A stretch of DNA of 37,685 nucleotides from Helochares maculicollis (taxonomy: Eukaryota; Arthropoda; Insecta; Coleoptera; Hydrophilidae): the NCBI GenBank assembly GCA_033557835.1, contig JAWQRO010000499.1, positions 1 to 37,685 of the forward strand. Direction: 5' to 3'. The translations under genes and the position numbers were made by a program. Within the stretch, counting starts at the first letter, position 1, and the number at the start of each line of letters is the position of its first letter. The notes beneath the pieces are model-generated. The model had not been told where the DNA came from and did no database searches. It saw only the letters and a list, made by a program, of their open reading frames with translations. Positions 1 to 12,020 of the stretch are shown one piece after another.

Positions 1-12
1 TATATATATATA
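1..12. repeat. (TA)n simple repeat at window edge
   Basis: The window opens with six TA dinucleotides, probably the end of a longer microsatellite cut by the window boundary. Confidence 0.8.
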
Positions 13-1182
13 ATTATAAATAGACAAGACAAACAATATATTAATTATTGCTTCGAACGAAAAAGTTTCTAATCACCACACTTCATTTCTAATGGACTTA
101 CGCAACTGCAAACGCATGTCCAATAAAATTGAATCAGAAAACGAAAACTAAAAGTAAGTTAATTATCAAAACAAAATTAATAACTCCAGCAATAAATTAT
201 GTAAATCCGGAGAAAATGAGCCATCTTTCTATATAAATTATCCAAGATTGCGGTGCCTTGGGACATTTTTTGCAAGCAGATGCAAGTAAATAATTAAATA
301 AAATATGATTTATACTTAGGTCGACGCTTAAAGAGAAGCAACAAAACTCGAAATGAGGAAGATATAATTTATTTTGCTTCAGTGCTTATGCAAATCAACG
401 TTTCAGAGTGGTCAGTACTGCCAATACCTCAAGATCCCTTAAAGAAGTTATGTAAGTGTTGATACAATGCAAGGTCTTGCAGTGTGCGTGGTAGCAGGAT
501 GTACAATAATTTGCTCCAACAAGGAGATCATAACTCTTTGTGCAGGTCGTAAACTGGCCAGGTACGTATGTAAATAGAGCAGAGCGTGGACATGCCACGA
601 TCTATAAACAATTTAAAATAATCAATCAATAGCCGATTAGATCCGCAAATGTGTAAATTACTATTTTTTATGCGTCTATAAACTACCTTGAATGGCGATT
701 ATTTTGCAACGCGTTACTCTGCATTTTTAATTGTTTTATTTTTAAGATTTATTGGCGGAGATAAGACTATGATAAAGTTCCACTCCCATCGAATGCAACC
801 ACATCGCTCGTACGGTTCTCATAATCACTACTTTTGTGTTAAATTATTCTTAAACCAGTTTGAATTTAATATTGACCTATATGCATGCATTCTCATAATC
901 ATTGTCATTTTTAGTGATTTCTTAAGCAAGGACTCGGGCTCTGCTCGCGGAAATTTCTTTGAGCGTAAACTATTTCAAATATCCTCCGATTTACCTCTAA
1001 AAAGTGGGAGAAATAAGGTTATTGGTTGCCATTTTTACAGTTCCTCCCAATCAAAAATTTAATCTATCGTAGAAAATAACTGTTACGGTGATTTGCTAGG
1101 CCAGTTTTTATGAGAGTTCATTTGTTAGCGTAATGATGTACCAACTTGAAAATTTCATATTAGAAGACATGACCAGCCATAC

Positions 1183-1526
1183 CTATAATAATCTTAACGA
1201 TTTCAACATAGAATTATGACGCAAGTAGTTTAAGCTTACCAATTTTAGTTTTTTTAACTGCGAGTTCTGGACGTTCTTCATCGGTAGATCAGCCGGGGCT
1301 ATCATTGGTTCCATTGATGCGAGTGCAAGCGGATGGTTAGACAGACAGGAGACAGAAGTTTCCATATTGGAAGGGTATTGAATGGCTGTAAGGAAGACAG
1401 GTGTATTTATATTGACAATAGTGGAGTAATCAATCTTAGACGGTAAGGAAGGAAAGCAAAATATGGATCCAGTCGATCTAAGAATTGTAAAGGTCCTTTT
1501 ACATACCATTTGCATTCGCATATATT
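1183..1526. other. Segment open on both strands, unrecognised
   Basis: The minus strand is open for 112 codons (1183-1521). On the plus strand one frame from about 1222 to 1526 reads through with only two stops and contains pieces such as WTFFIGRSAGAIIGSIDAS and MDPVDLRIVKVLLH. Base composition is less AT-rich than the surroundings. This could be a decayed exon, a fragment of an unknown repeat, or chance. I do not recognise either translation and assign no function. Confidence 0.15.
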
Positions 1527-2159
1527 AAGAGTAAAGTTATGGTGCGCATAAAACTAGATAAAGCCAATATTAGCATGACGTTTGCATGGACAGTTTTCAC
1601 GAGTTGATATAAAATATAGCAAATACGATTTTTGCAAGACAGTTGATCTCATGTCTTTGCCAACAAAAAATCAGCTAAATTATTATCACTGTGAAGCCTC
1701 AAATACTCCTAAATTGCTGGTACGGCTATTTTGTTTCGTAATTAGCGAGTAACATTTGGATATTCCTCCACCGGATTTGTCAAAGCATTTCAAGTGATTT
1801 GAAAAAGGTTTCTAAAACAATTGGCCGTCCACTTAAAGATAAGTTAATTGCATAAGCTAGTTATATAAACGCTTATTGTAAGAGACATCCACAGTCAATA
1901 GTAAATATGTTAATTATACAAAGATTAAAGAATCTCAAAGGTATAAGTAAGATATTTACAGAAATTCTTCAGCAAGCTTATTGATTTTATGCTGATGCAA
2001 ACGTAAGTTCTTATCAGACATTGTTATATAATTACGCAATAATTTAAGTTGTGGATATTTTCATTGCGAAAGAGCGACATTTGAAATTGTAGTTGTGGTT
2101 TTCTAACAATCAACCTATGAAAGCAATAAACTACTTGCTAACTAATGACAATATCATTA

Positions 2160-2340
2160 ATGCCGCCTAATGAATGATTCAAACCCGCAACCTTTAGCTC
2201 GTGATTTTCCCAGGTCGTGCGGCTGCGAGTTTCCATAAAAACCACCGATTTTTTTAAGAACGATTATCAATTCACACACCAACACCTGACTCAAACGACC
2301 TTCAGCAAGGCCGGTTAGTGTAACATATATATTTTGTTCC
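2160..2340 (-). repeat. Possible tRNA-derived SINE fragment
   Basis: Read on the minus strand, the segment near 2170-2200 contains GGTTGCGGGTTTGAATC, which resembles a Pol III B box (T-arm) context, preceded by a mixed-composition stretch. The expected T-stem partner after the loop does not pair and no A box is clear, so this is at best a degraded SINE. It may equally be an unrelated repeat. Confidence 0.2.
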
Positions 2341-3539
2341 AAACAATTGCTGGGAAATTGCCTCCAATCGATATAATTTTTTTCCGACTGAGATTTATTT
2401 ATAATTTGTAATGCATAGTGATTAAGCAGTATTACAGCTACATACAGTCGACTTGAGATTATTATAATTGCTAAGCGTGTTTTAATTAAAAAATTGCCTA
2501 AAGTGATTTGCATAACATTAACGATATGTAAATATATCAGCCATTGTGTGTGGACTATTAACAAAGTATTTGCTTTTGTTAATTTTTTGTTTGTTTAAAA
2601 TTCTCTTACTACACCACTTGACCGAGTTCCGTATATCGACTGATTTTTTTGCGTTTCATGAAAATGGATTTGTCATCAAATAAGATTAATGACAACAGGA
2701 TGTTATTACCTCTATTTTTAGTACGCTAGTCCATTTTTTGCTGGCGCAGATAGAATGTAGATAATAGATCGGGAGCCCTGAGGGCTTGTTCAAGTAATTT
2801 GTTCTAAATAAAATCTATAACTTGCCACTTGAAATTGCGTAAACATATCGGCTTCAGCAAGGCTAATATTGGGATGAATTATGTGCGAAGCTGCCGCAGT
2901 CATTAAGAGCATGATGAGCCTTTAGAAATGGTCCATTGCAATTGATAAAGTACTAAGATCTTGCACCTCTCCATCCGTACGCATACTTCCCAACATCGTC
3001 AATTCGAAACACGTTAATTAATTAACCAACTTGACCTGTTCCCTCATCTGTTGTTCAGAATAGCTGCTAATTTGTCATAAGGATTAACTAAAATTTTTGT
3101 CTAATTTTTAATCACACCTTCCTGACGCTGATTGAGAATGATGAATTAAGAGATTAGCCTACTTACCATTGCAATGAAACTTCCAAATCTACGTTCAACT
3201 ATGAAACCGGTAAAGAATTTCATCTGGTATAGGCTCAACAAGCTTTCATCACCTCAACGCTGCAACGAAACTCCACGCGTAGTTTCTGAATATCTTTAAC
3301 CTTTGTCTTCTTAAACGTCTAACATATCTTTTCGCATCACAAAAACAGTCAGTTCCTTCAAGAATTGATAAATTATTACAAGTATTCCGATTTATCACGG
3401 AAATTTATCAGGCCAAAGCCTTCCGATACGGATTTGAAATATAGCCTGAAGTCCCCACAAGGAAACCGCGTTTTATCTAAGTAAGTAAAATCCTGGTGAA
3501 ACAATTTTTGTGTACTTTTATTTACATAAATTTCTTTAG

Positions 3540-3605
3540 CATTTGCGAGTCTGAGCCCACGCGTTCGAATTCTACACGGGTACCAACACCAATAAATTAC
3601 TGGTA
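3540..3605 (+). repeat. SINE-like fragment with B-box-like motif and short inverted repeat
   Basis: The plus strand reads GAGTCTGAGCCCACGCGTTC followed by GAATTC, similar to the anticodon-to-T-arm part of a tRNA-derived SINE. Just downstream GGTACCA and TGGTACC form a 7-bp inverted repeat separated by an AT-rich spacer. No A box or poly-A tail is visible. The call rests only on motif resemblance. Confidence 0.22.
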
Positions 3606-3983
3606 CCAATGCAATGGTTCAGTTTCACATAAAGCGTTGTAAATCATGACACAGTGGATGTTGATAGGTCAAAGTTGAGGACTAATTCTCTCGCAGGTGG
3701 ATGAACTATGTCGTTCGATGCATTTCACCGCTAGAATAAATGAACTGCAGAAGACCTGCCCACTATGCATATCAATTTATTAAAATTAACACACCTACAT
3801 AAGGCAACAAGAAAGATAGTTTTGAGCTGGCCTGCCCGGATTCGATTCTGTAATTGCTGGCTTGCTGACAGGTTTTTGCTTTAAATCTTCCTGCTCTTGT
3901 TATTTGATATGAAGGTGTTGATTTCGCAACCACTGAGTTCCTATTAACATTATCTTTCTGCATATATTAATATTGTTTTCACA

Positions 3984-3986
<3 letters not shown>

Positions 3987-4027
<41 letters not shown>
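3987..4027. repeat. (AT)n microsatellite
   Basis: About twenty uninterrupted AT dinucleotides. The run produces a spurious alternating Tyr-Ile open frame on the minus strand, which is not a gene. Confidence 0.97.
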
Positions 4028-4031
<4 letters not shown>

Positions 4032-6368
4032 TGTAAAAATATTTATAAAAATAGAATTATGAGGTGTCGCTTTGCTATTAATATTCAGGTTTACGTTCGA
4101 TTTGAGGCAGCTTTTGCGGTTTATGCGATGCATTTTTTTATACATTTCTTCTGCTCTAGTTATTATATGACTGAAATACTTATATGAGCTCCAGATTCAC
4201 CATTTTCAATGCCGGTTGCATTGACATTCACATTTAATTGTAGTTATACGGTAGGGATAGAAAGCTCCAAACCTATTGACGAAAAGTTATTATTATCACT
4301 GTTCATAAGTATTGCATTGGAGTAATATTTCAAATGTGTCATCTTGAATCAAACACACTTTTTATATTTAGATAATCAATATATTTATGGAATAATAGCA
4401 TATATATACTATTAAATAGAAAATGTAGTAGTTCGACATTTAATAGTAATTTACTGTAACGAATTTTTGCCTACTGATCAGTAAGTATATCCAATCAAAA
4501 TGGTTATAAACTCAAGAGTTGTACTGCTGTAGTACTGCGACTTCATCATTTATAACTACTTAAAAAATTGGAACATCAGTATATGTATTTATAAACGCAA
4601 AATACCGTATATCCCAAAGATCTTTAATTGATTAGGAATAGTTGTTCTAAAATTCATGTCAAAGCAGGTTTTCCAATGAAAGAGTATCTAGAAGAAAGTT
4701 CCTTAATGATCTACACTTTTTGGAATGTTTCTTTTGCTTGAAACGAAACAATGATTGAACAATCTCTCCACATTGAACTTTTTGTAGCTAGAAAATGTTA
4801 GCATTTAAGTATATTTGTATAAAACTTAAGGAGGTTTACTTAACACCTATTTTCCACAGATATAAACATGTGCAGCTTATAGAATATAGAAATATGCATA
4901 GTAATCTTTAAGTGACAAGCACTAGCGTGAATTGTTAGCAAATACCCAATATTTGTATCATCCTGTATTTTTACCAAAAGACATTTTCAGGTCTGACTAT
5001 TGTTAAACATTGAAAAATGAATAATGTACAGTCAATTAAAATAGGTTATGGATGACTAATTTGTGGTTCACTGAGCATGAAGGACAAAAGATTTTGATGC
5101 AATTTCCGCAACAATAAAATCTCTCCTTAGTCATAATATTAATATCACAGTCGCATCATTTTCTGATACTGATATCAGGAGTAATCCAGATAAAATTAGT
5201 TCACTTTTTCGTCTTTAAGTAATGTGTGCACTCTAAGAATGTAAGACTAAACAATTCGCTAAGAAATTTAATTGTTGCCCAAAAACGTGTTTATTGTAAA
5301 TGCAGCCAGTTTTTTGGGTAGAAAACCAATCAGTATACCAACTTAAAATTCAAAATCTTTTATTTTTCATGTCAAATTTTCATTATTCTAATACATTTTG
5401 CCCTACTAAATCAAATATCATTTAATGGTGTATCTTCTTCTGCAAATATAAAACTCTACTATTCTTGAAACACATACCTTCGCAAATAAAGACAAGAATT
5501 AGATAGTTAGAGACTATCAATGTGGAGAAAACTGAAGGTTTTATAAGATCCATAATTGGTTCTCTAATTGCCACTGCTTTTCTAGGATATCGAGTTATCT
5601 AGAAGATTCTATATCTACATATAAAAGAGCTCCTTCACTCTTTTAGAATAATCCTGCATAGACTTGACATAAACGACTTTAAATTGGCCTGTTGAAGCTT
5701 CTATTGATTATTACATCAAAATATTAAGTAACAAATGAGAACTTATGGAAAAATTCAAGGGTTAGATTAGCAAAAAGCCGACAATCAATTCTGAAAGACA
5801 AATCCTTTTGAATATGCTGCCTTGAAGAAGTAATAGTTAACAATCGCACTCAATTTGTAAGTGTAGCAGTGGTAAGAAAGTTTCAGCCCCAAAAGCTAAC
5901 TGAAGTAAATACATGTGTTACAAAAAAGGGTAATTAAATAAATGAACACATTCAGAATATTCTGATAAAAAACGTTTCTTTTGTTACACTTTTTACTGAG
6001 TTATTGCATTATTTAAGGTCTCTCCTTTTTTTTCTATATATTAAAGACCGCGAGGAAAAGTATTATGTACGTATCTTCTACGTATAATCAATATAATAAA
6101 ATGTTTTTAAACATAATATAAAACTTCTCAGCATAGATAGGCAATAAAATACTCTTTTCCTCACAAAAGCTCCAAGAAATATCAGTTTTTAAATATTTAT
6201 GCGTGACTTGCTTTATTATTTTTTATAATTTTTAACATTATTATAACAATTTTTGCAATTGCCATAAAATATTACAGAGTCAACAGCTACGAAAATGTCA
6301 AAGTTGAACATTTTTATATAAAAAATAATTTATTAGACATATATTTATATTCTCGAATATATTCAAAA
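4028..6368. other. Unassigned AT-rich DNA
   Basis: No open frame of note, no recognisable transposon end and no RNA gene. Homopolymer A and T runs are scattered throughout. I see nothing here that I can name. Confidence 0.6.
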
Positions 6369-7419
6369 AGTTACACTCTATTAAATTATCTTCAAGAGTA
6401 CTCCATCTTCTGGCATGTCTACTAAATAGTTCGTCTGTTTATAAGCTATTAACAGTAATTTCAGTCTTCATTTTGATATGCACTGACCAAATAGTTTACA
6501 CATCCTGTTTCACAATTTATATTCCTGTGAGTTTTTAGAATCTAGGTTCATTTATGTTTAATGAGTCTATTGCGAAAGCATAAGATAATAGTGAGGCTAT
6601 CAGAGGTAAGAAAGCAGAAAGATTATAAAAAATATTCTATTTAACATGACGATCAACCATAAAGTTGCATTCAAGACCACCCTAAGTATACTGAATCTCT
6701 ATTCTTAGTAGATATCCTGCAGCCAATTTTGGGAGATTCGAAGCTGCGGTGGAAGTTTTTGTCCTATTTATACTCTCGCATATGTATACAAAATATTAAT
6801 TCAGATCTGCAAGAATTTTCTCTTATTTTATGAATAAATTGCTAAATTGGTTAATCTACAATAACATAGTTCTCGAGCATAAGAACAAATGTCAACTAGC
6901 TCCTTATAATTTAAAAGCACACTTCACTATGAAATAAAAATAATTATGTCCTTCTCATCAATATTAGTGTTACGACACTTAATGCTAAAAATGGTCTTGG
7001 AAAATTAAGATACTAAGCTCAAATAAGAAGCTATCTAAGGGACTCATCCAGGTCAAAACCTCCAGTAGATCTTGCATAGTATGAAGAACTAAAGAAGAGT
7101 TAATATAAGTTATATATAGATTACTATATAAAGTGTATGGAAGTGCAAAACGGAAACAACTAAAAGAATTGATACCAGACAGCAAGTATTCGTGTAGAGA
7201 ATTGAATTTAATATTTTACAATAATCCACAATCAGAACTTAACCGGCGAAAACATAGAAACTAGCACAATACAAAGCAATGTATAAAAAAGTAGAAAACC
7301 GTTGGAGAAAGATGACACCACCAATAAATTACTGAACTATGATGAAAATGAATTGCAGAACGAGGTGATAATTTAGATACAACAAATTATCAACCAGCAA
7401 AAGTAGATGTATATAAAAA
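6369..7419 (+). repeat. Tandem array, unit 1 (full, ~1.05 kb)
   Basis: First of three direct head-to-tail copies. The unit starts at TACACTCTATTAAATTATCT-type sequence, which recurs near 7421 and 8440. A core reading TCTAGGTTCATTTATG, continuing TTTAATGAGT, is conserved in all three copies, as is TTCTTAGTAGAT before a CTGCAGCCAAT block. The DNA just before 6369 does not match the DNA preceding units 2 and 3, so this is the left edge of the array. The second half carries a decayed LINE segment. Confidence 0.9.
7080..7372 (+). pseudogene. LINE ORF2 remnant inside tandem unit 1
   Basis: Near 7302-7372 the plus strand reads LEKDDTTNKLLNYDENELQ followed by NE, the degraded counterpart of the unit 2 segment that resembles the LINE reverse transcriptase N-terminal block (typically K-x-x-G-x-D-x-I-x-x-E-x-L-K). 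The upstream part is aligned by position with unit 2 but is too damaged to read on its own. It is a non-functional passenger in the tandem unit. Confidence 0.45.
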
Positions 7420-8439
7420 GTACACTCTATTAAATTATCTTCAAGGGTACTCCATTTTCTTGCACATCTATTAAACAATTTGTCTGTTTATAAGTTATAT
7501 AGAGTGATTTTAATTTTGATTTTGATAACCTTGGACCAAATAATTTACACAGCTTGTTACAAAATTGATATTCCTGTGAGTTTTCTAGATTCTAGGTTCA
7601 TTTATGTTTAATGAGTTTATTGCGAAAGTATAAGATAATAGCGAGGCTATTAGAAGTAAGAAAGCTGAGAGATTATAATAAAATATTCTATTTAATATGA
7701 CGATTAATCATAAAATTGGGTTCAATACCAGCAAGTATACTGAATCTCTATTCTTAGTAGATGTCCTGCAGCCAATTTTGGGAATTTCGCCGCTGTGGTG
7801 GAATTTCTTGCCCTATTTATAATCTCGCATATATATACAAAGTATTAATTTAGATCTGCAAGAATTTTCTCTCATTTTATGACAAAGAAATTGCTAAACC
7901 ATTTAATCTACAATAACCTGCTTTTCGATTATGATGACAAATGTCAACTAACTTCTTGTAATTCAAAAGCACAAACCTACGACAATTAATGATGGACATG
8001 ATCTTGGAAACATCAATACAATAAGCTCAAAGAAGAAACCATCTAATAGACTCATCTAGGTCAAAACCTCCAGTATATCTTGCACAGTATGGAGACAGTC
8101 AGACAGGCAAAAAAATATTCTGGGCGAAATACACTAAGGGCATGGATTACTATGTAAAGTCAATAGAAGAGTATGGAAGTGCAAAAACGGAAACAAATAA
8201 ATAAATGACACCAGACAGAGAATTGAATTTAATATTTCACAATAATCCATGATCAGAACTTAACCGGCGAAAACATAGAAACTAGTACAATACAAAACAA
8301 AGTATAAAAAATAGAAAACAGTCGGGGAAAGATGACACCATCATTGAATTTCTAAAGTATGGTGAAAATTAATTGCAGAACGAGAAGATAATCTAGATAC
8401 AACAAATTATCAATCAGCAAAAGCAGACGTATATAAAAA
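7420..8439 (+). repeat. Tandem array, unit 2 (full, ~1.02 kb)
   Basis: Direct copy of unit 1 with small insertions and deletions. It ends with the same ACAAATTATCAAYCAGCAAA block that ends unit 1, immediately followed by the start of unit 3. By eye it is clearly homologous to unit 1 along its whole length but diverged, so the array is not recent. Confidence 0.9.
8090..8395 (+). pseudogene. LINE ORF2 remnant (pre-RT and first RT block) inside tandem unit 2
   Basis: One plus-strand frame reads TVRQAKKIFWAKYTKGMDYY near 8095-8155, resembling the AKK-x-(Y/F)W motif between the endonuclease and reverse transcriptase domains of LINE ORF2. At 8322-8395 it reads SGKDDTIIEFLKYGEN, stop, LQNE, resembling the first RT block (GxDxIxxEFLKYGG). 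A stop after EN and stops between the two blocks show it is dead. The match is to the general LINE family; I cannot name the clade. The spacing between blocks fits one original coding sequence. Confidence 0.55.
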
Positions 8440-8779
8440 TACATTCTATTAAATTATCTTCATTTTCTTGCGTGCCTATTAAACAGTTAATCTATTTACT
8501 CTATTTTACTCTTCATATGATAGCTTTGGACCAAATAATTTGCACAGCTTGTTTCAAAACTGATACTCCCGTGAGTTTTCTAGATTCTAGGTTCATTTAT
8601 GTTTAATGAGTTTATTGCGAAAGTGGAAGATCATGTGAGTGAAGCCATCAGAAGTAAGAAAGCAGAAAGATTATAATAAAATATTCTATTTAACATAACA
8701 ATCAATCATAAAATTGGATTAAAAGTGTTCTATACTAGCCTAAGTTCACCGAATTCTTAGTAGATATTCTGCAGCCAAT
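8440..8779 (+). repeat. Tandem array, unit 3 (truncated)
   Basis: It matches the first ~340 bp of units 1 and 2 and stops at CTGCAGCCAAT, after which the sequence becomes unrelated. It lacks the LINE-bearing half. In the core it shares some bases with unit 2 against unit 1, suggesting it is closer to unit 2. Confidence 0.88.
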
Positions 8780-9701
8780 ACATCATTATAATGAAGTCAC
8801 ATATGACGTTAACATCTCAATAATGAACTATTGGAAAATGAAAATGAAAAAACAGTAGTAAATGGTGCAGTGTTTAATCATAAATTATTGTTTTGAAACA
8901 ATATCTATCTCTATGAACGCATGTCGAACTAAAATAATCGTCTGAAAGTTCAGCGACAGCAATTTGCAACAAATTACTTGTTTATGTACCAAGCAGTTTT
9001 CTATTTCTAAACTCTCCGCCATTTCAAATATGCGCATTAATTGGAAGTAAGTCAATTTTATTGTTACGCAATAAACGAACCGGGGATAGGCTATTATGTG
9101 TCATTATTTTATATGGAAATGGCCGATACGTGATATAATTGGACGTCAAACGCATAATATTACTAAATATCCAATTATTTTAAAGTGCGAAATGTCATAG
9201 GTTCATTTCGGTTTTTATTTGCATCTTCCAGTAACGGTTTCATCTCAACCTTGTCCCCGCCTTAACCGGCACGAATAAAAACATGAAAATAACCATCAGT
9301 TCCGCTAATTTCTCAGCGATTTCCATTTGAATTCAACCAGCAGCAGTTGATACCAACACGTTCCGTTTACATTAATTGCTAGATAAACAAAATAAACCAG
9401 CTCATCTTGCTCTCATTAAACCTGGTATTCTATTATGGTTATCAGTTCAAGCATGGAATAAAGCAGCACAATTAGATTAGAATTTACTTAATAAAAAATA
9501 CAGTGATTAGCATTGATAATTGCTCCAGTAGCGGCTTGAAAAATTATTTACAGTGAGAAAGAAGAGGAGCGTTGAAGAGAAGCTGCGCTTGGACGGATTG
9601 TTTATTGGATATTTCAAATCAGCGGGCAGGAGGCTTGAGAATGCCGCCTGAAGCCAATTTAAATTAAATGGGAATAATTGACGAAAAACAATGAGCAAAA
9701 A
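8780..9701. other. Unassigned DNA, mixed composition
   Basis: No gene or transposon seen. From about 8990 to 9480 composition is less AT-biased and homeodomain-type TAAT/ATTA cores are frequent, as in many insect conserved non-coding elements. That is only a composition impression. Confidence 0.4.
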
Positions 9702-9779
9702 AAGAGGCGGCCAAACCTCCGAAATTTCAAATTTCCCGTAAGCCGCCTCTTGGAGTTTGATAAGTCGATTCAAAATCGA
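9702..9779. repeat. Cluster of short perfect inverted repeats
   Basis: AAGAGGCGGC (9702-9711) is perfectly complementary to GCCGCCTCTT (9742-9751), giving a 10-bp stem with a 30-nt loop. Inside the loop GAAATTT-C-AAATTTC (9721-9735) is itself a perfect 7-bp inverted repeat. A third one, TCGATT-CAA-AATCGA, lies at 9765-9779. GC-rich stems in AT-rich DNA are uncommon by chance. This could be a structured transcript, a protein-binding cluster or a repeat remnant. No coding explanation is convincing; the 109-codon minus-strand frame across it has no recognisable features. Confidence 0.6.
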
Positions 9780-11699
9780 ACAAAAAATGCTTAAAGCGCT
9801 GATACAATCTGATAATTTACCGTCAAGAACCAACATAACCCGAAGCGGATATTTAAAAAGAAATTCTGGATTATTATATGAATAATGAATTATTACTTAG
9901 TGCTTGATCAATTTTTTCCACACATAACTGTCAACATTTTAAAATAATTATATCTTCATTAACCTGTATTTATTTGCAAATAGATTCAGCTATCTTAGTG
10001 TTTTAACTGCTTTATTAACACTAAATCAAATGCTTCGATGTATGCTTTTGAGGTATTGTAGCGCTGAAAGTTTTTTTAAGTAAGACCAATGGCGTAGTTT
10101 AAGTCTTCGGCATGACAATTTTGGTTATGAATAAATATAGCCCAAGCAATTTTCGCATAAAAAATAATTTAATTAGAGTAAAGTAATAAATTTTATAGTC
10201 GTGTTACAAATTAATTTTAATTTACTTAATTACCATAATGAAATACATTGTTAAAGTTGACCTTTATGAAACTCGCTGGTAGTTTTTTTATAACTGCCTT
10301 AGCACGTTATGCTGTAGAAAAAACAATGTTTTACTTATTGCGTTTTATCTATAGCTATGACTAAAATGGCAGCTATTAAAATAAATTCATTATAAATTAA
10401 TTTCTGTATAAAAATCTTAATCACCTATAAATTATCGGCTAGATATATGCAACACATATGTCGTATGTTAATAAGCAATTGTTATTAATTTTAATTTATT
10501 TCGCTAGAGAAATGTTTACTTAAAGAGTTGAAAAAATTCGAAAAAGGTGATTAGCGCGCAGGTACTGCAGTGGGACGCAGACCGACTTTAATTGAAGCGC
10601 AGGCTTTTCTATTAAAGGAAAGATCTTAGCCTGGATTAGAAGCGATTAATTTTCTTGTCAACTTTCCACGAATATTTAATTCCATTATCGGCTTTGGAAA
10701 TCTCAAAACTTCATGCCCAAACGGGTATAGTCGTTAGTCCGCTTGTTCTTCTTGAACATATCGCAAATATAATTGGAAGTTTAATAAATTATGACTTAAT
10801 TTGTGTGCCTGATACTTCTAATAATTAATAGTCTGTTATTTATCCTCTTTGGTAATTTAAATACCGGCTTCGAGTTTTGTGCCTATTGCGATATATTGGC
10901 GATTTTTCTTTGATTTCGTCTCGATTAGTTCTAATCCGTGTTATGTACTGGAAGTAAGCTGTGAAAATCCGCCCACGCCTACAAAAGGATTGGTTCAATC
11001 AGGACCTTTCAGAGCTAACAAAGACCGCGATCGTTCTTGATTTATAGCACTTCTTGATTAAATTCCTCTTGAGTCTTGCTGGGGTATTTAAATTGTAAGT
11101 ACCTTGTATTTAATGCGAGACACTTATAATATCAAACAAAAACAATATGTGGCAGATATTAATTACAACAGTATCGGGTGTACCCAGGTTATAGAAGTGC
11201 ATTGGCAAAGTTACAATCGCGATATTAATGACATTTACATGGTGCACCGGTCTAAAGCAACAAAACGTATGTGATAACTATCCCAATCAGTTATTAAAGT
11301 CATTGTTTGTTATTTAAGTGTGCACCATTATATTATAGAGATTGTTGTGTATAGTTACACTCATTTGCAATGACATAACACGTCGTTGGTAAGTATTATA
11401 TTATATGAGTTACAAGAGATATTGTAGCTGAGTATTGTTGAATTATGGCTGTTAGGCGTGAACACATTATTCATTTTTTCCTAGAGGAGTTTTTACTCAT
11501 TTTATGAGCGGAGCAGTAAAATTATTTATCTTTTTCAAAGGCTGAATGTTCTTGCATGCAGAAGTGGCAAGGTTAGTTCGTATAATACTCCATCCATGCA
11601 GCAATGCACGTATTTCGATTGAATAATGTTTAACTGAGGAGTATTTTGTTTTAAATATTGAAGCCCCAAATTTGTTTTATAAATCATTATCATCATGTG
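9780..11699. other. Unassigned DNA
   Basis: No supported gene or transposon. 10530-10640 and 10900-11060 have more mixed composition than the surroundings. I see no tRNA, no transposon end and no exon-like series. Confidence 0.5.
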
Positions 11700-11905
11700 C
11701 TGCTATTTCAACTCAGCCTCTTGATTTCTTTGTCTTATTTTCTTGCTTTTGTAATCCGTTCTCTTGTTTCTCTGTCTACTTCAAAACTTGTCACCTGCAG
11801 GTATTTCTGTTCAGTACATCCTGGTACATGTATTCTATCTTCAAGATTGTAAGGAATGCCAATACTACCAACGTATTTTGTTTTCATAATTCCATAAAGT
11901 ATGCA
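11700..11905 (-). pseudogene. Possible LINE reverse transcriptase fragment
   Basis: On the minus strand one frame reads MKTKYVGSIGIPYNLEDRIH, then PGCTEQKYLQVTSFEVDRET and RERITKARK. This resembles the region after the YADD box in arthropod LINE reverse transcriptases, where a KTKxM motif is followed by FKYLGVxxxxD and an ExxxRIxxAR segment. The usual G of KYLG is Q here, and a stop follows ARK. It is short and the call depends on motif spacing. The plus-strand open frames over the same bases are T-rich and unconvincing. Confidence 0.38.
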
Positions 11906-11990
11906 ATGTTCTGGAAGTTACTCAAATAAGTTGACCATTTTAATACTGTTTTCTATTAAGCTGGATGTATGAAAAATTATACTTACTATA

Positions 11991-12020
11991 AGGTTGGCAA
12001 TTAAGTAATTGCCGTTTTCT
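11991..12020 (+). repeat. Left terminal inverted repeat of outer mariner
   Basis: The first 24 bases match the right end in inverse orientation with one clear mismatch (AAT versus AAC). It lies downstream of the transposase stop. Confidence 0.9.

Larger units (their letters stand above)
13..3539. other. Unassigned AT-rich DNA, no supported gene
   Basis: Stops are frequent in all frames. The longest open frames (688-1062 plus, 2157-2564 minus) show no domain, signal peptide or motif I recognise; the first begins at TTG, not ATG. A stretch at 1183-1526 is unusually open on both strands and is listed separately. I see no splice-linked exon series, tRNA or transposon end that I could defend, apart from the weak SINE-like trace near 2160-2340. 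Confidence 0.6.

Noticed and set aside
688..1062. 124-codon plus-strand open frame
   Set aside because: It starts at TTG, has no domain or motif I recognise, and has the composition of AT-rich non-coding DNA. Chance is the simplest explanation.
2157..2564. 135-codon minus-strand open frame
   Set aside because: Ile/Leu-rich translation typical of AT-rich DNA, with no recognisable domain; part of it overlaps a possible SINE trace.
3900..4145. Minus-strand frame with alternating Tyr-Ile
   Set aside because: It is a translation of the (AT)n microsatellite.
9507..9836. 109-codon minus-strand open frame
   Set aside because: No recognisable features. It spans the inverted-repeat cluster, and the pattern there is nucleotide symmetry rather than codon structure.
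11658..11929. Two overlapping plus-strand frames
   Set aside because: T-rich, Phe/Ser/Leu-heavy translations; the minus strand gives a better, LINE-like reading.
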